From: JBBCJT01 sp037190665
GTDB lineage: Bacteria > Pseudomonadota > Alphaproteobacteria > Acetobacterales > Acetobacteraceae
Direction: 5' to 3'
DNA length: 11,563 nucleotides
Assembly (NCBI GenBank): GCA_037190665.1
Contig: JBBCJT010000062.1
Coordinates: forward strand, 1 to 11,563
Shown here one piece after another: positions 6,339 through 11,563 of the stretch (positions within the stretch are counted from its first letter, which is position 1; each line of letters begins with the position of its first letter). Both the position numbers and the translations under genes were made by a program. Under the pieces are notes generated by a model that saw only the letters and a list, made by a program, of their open reading frames with translations, was not told the DNA's origin and ran no database searches.

Positions 6339-6911
6339 ATGTCGATTGCGGGCGCATCCGCGACGCTTGCTGCGCTGCTGTCCAACGACCTGACAGCCAA
6401 CGGCGGTCTGGGCGGGTTTTCCGTTGCCATCATGGGCCCGCGCGACGTGCGCGCGGATCTCGCCAACCGCATCGGCCTGATCCTCTATCGCGTCGAGGTC
6501 GATCCCGCGCGCCGCCGCCACGAACTGCCCCGCGCAACGCCCTTCTCGCCGCGGCGCGACGCGCTAGGGCTGGAGTTGCGCTACCTGCTTACCGTCTGGG
6601 GCCAGGCCAGCGCGGAAGGCGAGCAGGTGATGCTGTCGCGCTGCATGGATGCGTTCGACCGTAATCCCGTGATCTCCGGCCCCGCGCTTGCGCCGGGCCA
6701 TCCATGGGAAGCGGGCGATGCGCTCAAGATCACACCCGACAGCCTGCCGACGGATGAATTGTTGCGTCTGTGGGATACGATCGACGCACCGTACCAGCTC
6801 ACCATCCCCTATCTCGTGCGCACCGTGCGGCTGCCGGTGCAGACGCGGACTGACGCGCCGATGGTCGATGTGCGCACGCTGGTCGCGGTGCCGGAGGTGC
6901 CGCCGCGATGA
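6339..6911 (+). CDS. DUF4255/Pvc16-type tail terminator protein of a contractile injection system
   Basis: The 190-aa protein fits the DUF4255 (Pvc16 N-terminal) family. In Afp/Pvc-type particles the homologue Afp16/Pvc16 caps the inner tube and sheath and fixes tail length. The family pattern is seen as an N-terminal helix (MSIAGASATLAALLSNDL), LGLELRYLLTVWG (76-88), a V-M-L-S-R-C-M-D-A-F-x-x-N-P-V-I segment (97-112) and the C-terminal PYQLTIPYLVRTVRL (151-165). I chose ATG 6339 because members normally begin with this helix. GGAAGG lies 12 bases upstream, slightly far. In-frame upstream starts (ATG 6285, ATG 6216) would add 18 or 41 residues without family resemblance. It is the first gene of the CIS cluster here and overlaps the next gene by 4 bp (ATGA). 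Confidence 0.85.
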   Translation: MSIAGASATLAALLSNDLTANGGLGGFSVAIMGPRDVRADLANRIGLILYRVEVDPARRRHELPRATPFSPRRDALGLELRYLLTVWGQASAEGEQVMLSRCMDAFDRNPVISGPALAPGHPWEAGDALKITPDSLPTDELLRLWDTIDAPYQLTIPYLVRTVRLPVQTRTDAPMVDVRTLVAVPEVPPR

Positions 6912-7708
6912 GCGCGACGCTGCTCGCATCGCCCGCCGCCGAACGCATCCCGCTGCTGGGCCGGCTTGCCATCCGCGCGCTGCGCCATGCGGGCGATGAC
7001 CGCCCGCCCGCGCTGCCACCCATCGAAGGGCTGATCGTGCGCGTGCGTGGCCAGCAGGAACGCCCGTCCTGGCATGCGAGCACCGGCGTGTACGGCTTCG
7101 TCCGCACCCCGCCCGGCCCGGCGGAGATCGTCATCTCCGATCCCTCACGCCGCACGCTGCCCTGGGCGGTGAGCGCGACGGTGCCGGACCGCACGGCGGT
7201 GGCCGATGCGATCATCGCCGGCACGCCGCCGCCCGCCATCCCCGCGCTGATCCTCACCGTGCCGCTGCGCCCCACGGCCGAAGGCGCGCTGCCCGCGGGG
7301 GCGAGCGTATGGGGCATCGCGCGCGAGCAGGACGGCAGCATCGCGCCGCTCGCGCGCGTCTCCGTCGAAACCGTGTTCGGCGCCGATGACGGACGCGTCA
7401 CCACCTGGGCGGACGACCGCGCCGCCTTCCTGCTGCCGCTGCCCGGCGAACGCGCGGAGACCACGCGGCGGCTGACCGTGCACACGCCGCAACCCGCGCT
7501 CGCCGAGGCGTTGCGGCGCGATTTCCTCGCCGCGCTGCCGGTCGATCTCGATGCGATGAACCCCGATGCCGCGTCCGCCCCGTTCACGCGCCGCCGCTTC
7601 CGGTTGATCGCGCCGGACGGCACCACGCGCGAGCGCAGCGGCAACCAGAACCCGCGCCTGCCCATCACCCCCGGCGCGTCGCGCTGGGACATCGAACTGC
7701 TGCCCTAG
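6908..7708 (+). CDS. Unassigned protein with two predicted beta-sandwich segments, in the CIS operon
   Basis: I do not recognise a named function for this 266-aa protein. It has no signal peptide or membrane helix. Residues 40-92 (GLIVRVRG, then TGVYGFVRTPPGPAEIVISDP) look like a small beta-sandwich with the Y-x-F-x-x-x-P-P-G-P turn common in transthyretin/carboxypeptidase-regulatory-like folds. Residues 134-180 (VWGIAREQDGSIAPLARVSV, then a turn, DDRAAFLLPLPG) repeat this plan in the classic form: V-x-G-x-x-x-x-x-D-G, A-x-V and x-G-x-F-x-L-x-x-P-G, with the glycine before F replaced by Ala. Both ends are coupled to CIS genes: ATGA overlap with the tail terminator and a 17-bp gap to the sheath. 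A structural or assembly role in the particle is therefore the best guess, for instance at the terminator or as a surface decoration. It could also be a cargo or adaptor; nothing in the sequence decides. Confidence 0.8.
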   Translation: MSATLLASPAAERIPLLGRLAIRALRHAGDDRPPALPPIEGLIVRVRGQQERPSWHASTGVYGFVRTPPGPAEIVISDPSRRTLPWAVSATVPDRTAVADAIIAGTPPPAIPALILTVPLRPTAEGALPAGASVWGIAREQDGSIAPLARVSVETVFGADDGRVTTWADDRAAFLLPLPGERAETTRRLTVHTPQPALAEALRRDFLAALPVDLDAMNPDAASAPFTRRRFRLIAPDGTTRERSGNQNPRLPITPGASRWDIELLP

Positions 7709-7725
7709 AGAGGGAGACACGTCGG

Positions 7726-9564
7726 ATGCCCGAATACCTCGCTCCCGGCGTCTATGTGGAAGAGACGTCCTACCGCGCGAAGTCCATCGAAGGCGTGTCC
7801 ACCTCGACCGCCGGCTTCGTCGGCGCGGCTCGCTTCGGGCCCGTGCGCGGCCTGCCGGTGCTGGTGACCGGGTTCGAGGAGTACCAGCGCTACTTCGGTG
7901 ATTCGGCGGACCTGCTGATCGCGGGCGCGCCGGTCACCAACCACCTCGCCCACGGCGTGCGGCTGTTCTTCGAGAATGGCGGCAAGCGCTGCTACGTGGC
8001 GCGCGCGATCCGCGTGACGGCGGATGCCAATCCCGACACGCTGCGCGCCGCCTCCGTCGCCATCCCCGCCGCCGGCGCCGACCGTTTCCTGCGCGCCCGC
8101 TTCGCCGGCCGCGCCGGCAACGTCGTGGTGCGAGCGCAGGTGCTGCGGTCCGCCAGCCTGTTCACGGGCGGGTCGGTGATGGGCGTGCGGCCCGGCGACG
8201 TGGTGGAAGTGACGAACGCCGGCGCGAAGGAACGTGTCGTCACCGCCTCCGGCGGCGCCGCGATCACGGGCACGCAGGTCTTCGCCGTGTCGTTCAACGC
8301 GGCTGGCGCGGCGGTGCTGTCCAACTCCGGCGGCACGCTCGACCTGGGCACACTGCCGGCAGGTGCGGCGGTGCAGAAGCTGGTGCTCAACCTCGCCGTG
8401 GAACCGAACGGCGACGGATCGACGGGCGGGCGCACCGACGTGGTGACCGGCCTGTCGGCGCATCCCGACAGCCCGGTCTTCGTCGGCACGGTGCTGCGCC
8501 ACGAGGACCCCGCCAACGGCGTGGAACCACCAGCCGATCGCAGCCAGCGCATCTTCCTCGATGCCGGCACGGTCCCCGCCGGCGCCGGCGGGCGGGCCGA
8601 TCTCGCGCGCGACCTGCTGATCCAGCTCGTCGGGCTCACGCCGTTGCAGCTCACCGGCGGCAGCGACGGCATCGCGCTGACGCCGACGCAGTATGAGGGG
8701 CTCGGCACGGGCGACACCGCCACCGGGCTCGCCTCGCTGGCGGAGATGGAGGACATCGCCATCGTCGCCGCGCCGGGGTCGGCGGCGCTGTCCTCGGCGG
8801 ATGACCGGCAGGCGGTGCGCGATGCGCTGATCACGCATTGCGAGACGCTGAAGTACCGCTTCGCCATCCTCGCCGGGGAATCGAACGCGGACAGTGCCGC
8901 GATCCGCGGCGCACGCGCCCTGCACGATTCCAAGTACGCCGCGCTCTACTACCCGTGGCTCGTCACGCGCGGCCAGGGTGCATCGGGCGAGACGATGCTG
9001 CTGTCGCCAGAAGGCGCGATGGCGGGCATCTACGCGCGCTCCGACATCGAACGCGGCGTGCACAAGGCGCCGGCGAACGAGACGGTGCGCGGCATCCTGC
9101 GCTTCTCCCGCAACGTGACCAAGGGCGAGCAGGACGTGCTGAACCCGGAAGGCATCAACGCCTTCCGCTACTTCGAGGGCCGCGGCCTGCGCATCTGGGG
9201 CGCGCGCACCATCAGCTCCGATCCCGAGTGGATCTACCTGAACGTGCGGCGGCTGTTCATCTTCCTCGAACACTCCATCGACCGCGGCACGCAATGGGCG
9301 GTGTTCGAGCCGAACAACGAGGAGCTGTGGCTCAAGGTCCGGCTGACGATCGAGAGTTTCCTCACCGATGTCTGGCGAACCGGTGCGCTGATGGGCACCC
9401 GCCCCGAGGAGGCGTTCTTCGTCCGCTGCGACCGGACGACGATGAGCCAGGGCGATCTCGACAACGGCCGTCTCGTGGTGCTGATCGGCGTCGCGCCGAC
9501 CAAGCCCGCCGAATTCGTCATCTTCCGCATTGGCCAGTGGACGGCCGATGCGAGCCTCGTCTGA
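7726..9564 (+). CDS. Contractile tail sheath protein (Afp2/3, Pvc-type)
   Basis: This 612-aa protein is the main contractile sheath subunit. It forms the outer cylinder that shortens to push the inner tube through a target membrane. The N-terminus has the sheath entry motif EYLAPGVYVEE (3-13), then STSTAGFVGAARFGP (25-39) and VRLFFENGGKRCYVARA (78-94). Residues about 110-330 form the variable outer domain. The conserved core returns with EMEDIAIVAAPG (340-351), KYAALYYPWL (403-412) and the strongly conserved C-terminal part: WGARTISSD (491-499), YLNVRRLFIFLEHSI (504-518), FEPN (527-530) and a final strand EFVIFRIGQW (596-605). The C-terminus is complete, so it should contract. AGGGAG lies nine bases before the ATG. 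The match to Afp/Pvc sheaths is better than to the type VI VipB/TssC type, and no VipA/TssB partner is present. Confidence 0.95.
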   Translation: MPEYLAPGVYVEETSYRAKSIEGVSTSTAGFVGAARFGPVRGLPVLVTGFEEYQRYFGDSADLLIAGAPVTNHLAHGVRLFFENGGKRCYVARAIRVTADANPDTLRAASVAIPAAGADRFLRARFAGRAGNVVVRAQVLRSASLFTGGSVMGVRPGDVVEVTNAGAKERVVTASGGAAITGTQVFAVSFNAAGAAVLSNSGGTLDLGTLPAGAAVQKLVLNLAVEPNGDGSTGGRTDVVTGLSAHPDSPVFVGTVLRHEDPANGVEPPADRSQRIFLDAGTVPAGAGGRADLARDLLIQLVGLTPLQLTGGSDGIALTPTQYEGLGTGDTATGLASLAEMEDIAIVAAPGSAALSSADDRQAVRDALITHCETLKYRFAILAGESNADSAAIRGARALHDSKYAALYYPWLVTRGQGASGETMLLSPEGAMAGIYARSDIERGVHKAPANETVRGILRFSRNVTKGEQDVLNPEGINAFRYFEGRGLRIWGARTISSDPEWIYLNVRRLFIFLEHSIDRGTQWAVFEPNNEELWLKVRLTIESFLTDVWRTGALMGTRPEEAFFVRCDRTTMSQGDLDNGRLVVLIGVAPTKPAEFVIFRIGQWTADASLV

Positions 9565-9569
9565 GGAGG
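9564..9569 (+). promoter_or_regulatory. Strong ribosome binding site of the tube gene
   Basis: A perfect AGGAGG lies eight bases before the ATG at 9578 and overlaps the sheath stop codon. It is the best ribosome site in the window and fits the need for many tube subunits per particle. It also fixes the start of the tube gene. Confidence 0.75.
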
Positions 9570-9577
9570 GCTGAGCC

Positions 9578-10033
9578 ATGGCCGTTCTGCGCGACGACCC
9601 CTACGGCGCCTTCAACTTCAAGGTCACCATCACACCCCAGTCGGGGGCGGAGGTGCGCGGCGGGTTCTCCGACGTGTCGGGGTTGAACACGGAGGTGACC
9701 TACGCCGATTACCGCGACGGCACCGACAGGGTGAACCGTCCGCGCAAGGTGCCGCTGATGTACAAGGCCGGCGACGTGACGCTGAAGCGCGGCCTCGTCG
9801 GCGCGCTCGATCTGTACCAGTGGATCAACCAGGTGCGCCAGGGCAACCTCGCTGCCCGCGCCTCGGTGGTGATCGAGTTGCAGAGCGAGGACCGCGCCAG
9901 CACGGTGATGAGCTGGAAGCTGATCAACGCGCGTCCGTCCAAGTACACCGGCCCCACGCTCGCGGCGAAAGGCGGTAGCGAGGTCGCGATGGAGGAGCTT
10001 GTCCTCGTCTGCGAGGACATCGAAATCGAATGA
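9578..10033 (+). CDS. Inner tube protein, T4 gp19/Afp1-Afp5-like
   Basis: The 151-aa protein belongs to the tail-tube family that includes phage T4 gp19 and the Afp1/Afp5 and Pvc1/Pvc5 tubes. It forms stacked hexameric rings inside the sheath, through which payload is delivered. Family hallmarks are all visible: DPYGAFNFKVTI (7-18), FSDVSGLNTEVTYADYRDG (30-48), the VTLKRGL strand (67-73) with LYQWI (79-83), and SWKLINARPSKYTGP (112-126) followed by the C-terminal MEELVLVCEDIEIE (138-151). Length is typical. It follows the sheath by 13 bp with an excellent ribosome site and overlaps the next gene by 4 bp. Only one tube gene is seen here; Afp-type loci usually encode at least two, so another may lie downstream. 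Confidence 0.94.
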   Translation: MAVLRDDPYGAFNFKVTITPQSGAEVRGGFSDVSGLNTEVTYADYRDGTDRVNRPRKVPLMYKAGDVTLKRGLVGALDLYQWINQVRQGNLAARASVVIELQSEDRASTVMSWKLINARPSKYTGPTLAAKGGSEVAMEELVLVCEDIEIE

Positions 10034-11563
10034 CCGGGATCGGCGCGCTGTCCGGCGCGCTGTTCCGCCCCGGCCTCCCGCCGGGGCTGTACGAGGCGCG
10101 TGCCGAACCCGTGCGCACCCGCACGGTGCGGCTGGACACGGCGGGCTTCATCGGATTGGCACGGCGCGGACCGCTCAACATCCCCGTGCCGGTTGCCTCC
10201 TCGGCCGAGTTCGCCGCGATCTTCGGCGCGCCGTTGCCTGGCCAGTTGCTCGGCCCGTCCATCGACCTGTTCTTCGCCAATGGCGGCCGCCGCGCGGTGG
10301 TGGTGCGCGCGGCGGACTACCTCAACGCGCGCACCGCGCGGGTGCACCTGCCGGGCCTGATCGCGCGCCTGCCCAGCGGATCGGGGCGCGCCCGCATCGC
10401 CGCGCGCAGTCCGGGCGCATGGGCGAACGGGATGCTGCTGCGGGTGGAGGCGCCGCGCCGGCCGGCACCGCTCGGCATCGTGCTGTCCGCCGGCGACCCG
10501 ATGGGGCCGGTCGGCACGCTGATCGCGCCGGCGGGGCGGCTGGTGCCGGGCGTGACGCTGCGGCTGCACGGCAAGCCCTCCTCGCCCGGCCTGCCGCCGC
10601 GCACGCGCATCGCGGTGGTGCGTGCGGTCACGCGGCGCGGCATGCGCGATGCGGTCACGCTGGATGCGACGCCACCCAGCGGCTTCCGCTTCCGCGAACT
10701 GCTGGCGGCGGCGGAGGAGGTGCGGCTGCGGCTGACCATTTCGCTCGACGGAGCGGTGGTGGAACGCTGGGACGATGCCGCCTACGACCCCGCGCATCCG
10801 CGCTTCCTGCCGCGCCTGCTCGGCCGCCGCGCGCGCGCCGAAGCGCTGTCCGATCTCGGCGTGGCGTGGGGCGAGGGCGATGCGGGCTCGGCCTTCCTGC
10901 GCCCGTCGCTCACGCTGCTCGAAACGCGGCTGGTGCCGACCGCCGAGGTGCTGGAGGGCACGGCGGCGCTGCTCGCGGTGGCCGACCAGCCCGTACGCCG
11001 GCAGGGCCGCGACGGGCAGGCGACGACGCGGCGGACGGACTTCCTCATCCCGCCGCGCGCGACCAACGAGCAGCTCGCCATCGACGCGCCGCACGGCTTC
11101 CTGCCCTTCGCCGCGCGGCCCGGCGCGCTCGATGCGCTCGGCGACTGGGACGCGGCGAACGAGACCACGCCGGTCGCGCTGCTGGCGCTGCCCGATCTGT
11201 GGCACCCGCCGCCGCCGGAGCCCGAGGCGCCGCCGCCGCCCGACCCGCAGGCCACCTGCTTCGGCGACTGCGTGCGCGCCGCCGTCACTACCGCCGATCC
11301 TGCCCTGCCTTGGCCGCTGCTCGGGGAGGACCAGGCCGCCTTGGCCGAAGTGCAGAGCGAGATCGCGGCACAGGTCGCACCGCACCGGCGTATCGCGCTG
11401 TTCGACCTGCCGCCCGGCCTCGCGGCGGCCGAGATCGCCGCCTGGCACCGCAACCGCGCCTCCGACCGCGCCGCGCTCTACGCGCCGTGGCTGCGCACGG
11501 CTTCGGGCATCGTGCCGGCGGCGGGGGCGGCGGCGGCCATCGCCGCGCGGCGGGAGCGCGAGG
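10030..11563 (+). CDS. Second, divergent tail sheath paralogue (partial, 3' end outside window)
   Basis: The frame starts at the ATG overlapping the tube stop and stays open for 511 codons to the window edge. The N-terminus copies the sheath plan: RPGLPPGLYEA (13-23), DTAGFIGLARRGPL (36-49) and IDLFFANGGRRAVVVRA (78-94), the last sharing LFF-x-NGG-x-R-x-x-V-x-RA with the full-length sheath just upstream. The middle has ERWDDAAYDPAHPRFLP (245-261), typical of sheath outer domains. PVALLALPDL (381-390) and AALYAPWL (481-488) restore the conserved core. Between them sits an unusual insertion with two proline runs (392-405) and C410-x3-C414. Afp/Pvc loci encode several non-identical sheaths, including one that joins the baseplate (Afp4); this gene may fill that place. 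It has no strong ribosome site of its own and is probably translated by coupling to the tube gene. Confidence 0.87.
   Translation, partial: MTGIGALSGALFRPGLPPGLYEARAEPVRTRTVRLDTAGFIGLARRGPLNIPVPVASSAEFAAIFGAPLPGQLLGPSIDLFFANGGRRAVVVRAADYLNARTARVHLPGLIARLPSGSGRARIAARSPGAWANGMLLRVEAPRRPAPLGIVLSAGDPMGPVGTLIAPAGRLVPGVTLRLHGKPSSPGLPPRTRIAVVRAVTRRGMRDAVTLDATPPSGFRFRELLAAAEEVRLRLTISLDGAVVERWDDAAYDPAHPRFLPRLLGRRARAEALSDLGVAWGEGDAGSAFLRPSLTLLETRLVPTAEVLEGTAALLAVADQPVRRQGRDGQATTRRTDFLIPPRATNEQLAIDAPHGFLPFAARPGALDALGDWDAANETTPVALLALPDLWHPPPPEPEAPPPPDPQATCFGDCVRAAVTTADPALPWPLLGEDQAALAEVQSEIAAQVAPHRRIALFDLPPGLAAAEIAAWHRNRASDRAALYAPWLRTASGIVPAAGAAAAIAARRERE

Noticed and set aside
7705..9579. Long open frame on the minus strand opposite the sheath gene
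   Set aside because: It is rich in Arg, His, Gly and Ala with no recognisable domain, mirrors the sheath codons exactly, and starts and stops at the sheath gene ends. This is a typical antisense shadow in GC-rich DNA.
11203..11247. Proline-codon-rich stretch as a frameshift or sequencing artefact in the second sheath
   Set aside because: The frame stays open on both sides and sheath core motifs resume afterwards in the same frame, so it is better read as a genuine insertion or linker.
9709..11448. Long open frame on the minus strand opposite the tube and second sheath
   Set aside because: The translation is low-complexity Arg/Gln/His-rich and the opposite strand encodes clear tube and sheath families. 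Treated as a shadow.
6339..11563. Prophage or type VI secretion as the explanation of the tail genes
   Set aside because: No integrase, capsid, portal or terminase and no TssB/VipA partner are seen. The DUF4255 terminator and gp19-type tube fit the Afp/Pvc class better. The window ends too early to exclude a defective prophage fully.

Overview
The window is dense, GC-rich bacterial chromosome with short intergenic gaps and several stop/start overlaps. Family content points to an alphaproteobacterium, probably Rhodospirillales/Acetobacteraceae. The basis is a DUF1217 protein (a largely alphaproteobacterial family), a DUF2066 lipoprotein-like/secreted protein, and an orphan Bug-type solute-binding protein. 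The lineage is an inference from family distribution, since no rRNA or marker gene is present.

Left part (1-3387, + strand): the 3' end of secD, complete secF, and a Tat-like-exported Bug/TctC substrate-binding protein whose ATG overlaps the secF stop (ATGA). A short hairpin follows. Next is an EAL-domain cyclic-di-GMP phosphodiesterase with every expected catalytic residue and a degenerate receiver-like N-terminus. Middle (3400-5365, - strand): a hotdog-fold acyl-CoA thioesterase, followed 34 bp downstream by a DUF1217 protein that shows four internal repeats. DUF1217 converges on the EAL gene across a 12-bp gap. From 5433 (+): a secreted DUF2066 protein, divergent from the thioesterase.

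Right part (6339 to the window end, + strand) is the most notable region. It is the beginning of a phage-tail-like contractile injection system (CIS) of the Afp/Pvc (extracellular CIS) type. The order is a Pvc16-type DUF4255 tail-terminator protein, an unrecognised two-beta-sandwich protein, a full-length tail sheath, a gp19/Afp1-5-type inner tube protein, and a second, strongly diverged sheath paralogue cut by the window edge. Three of the four junctions are overlaps or gaps of 17 bp or less with good ribosome binding sites, so these genes look like one operon. The spike, baseplate, AAA+ ATPase and any toxin payload are expected beyond 11563.

No tRNA, rRNA, CRISPR array, insertion sequence or integrase was seen. 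All gaps are under 300 bp. The most useful leads are the unassigned beta-sandwich protein inside the CIS operon, the second sheath with a proline-rich Cys-x3-Cys insertion, and the repeat architecture of the DUF1217 protein.
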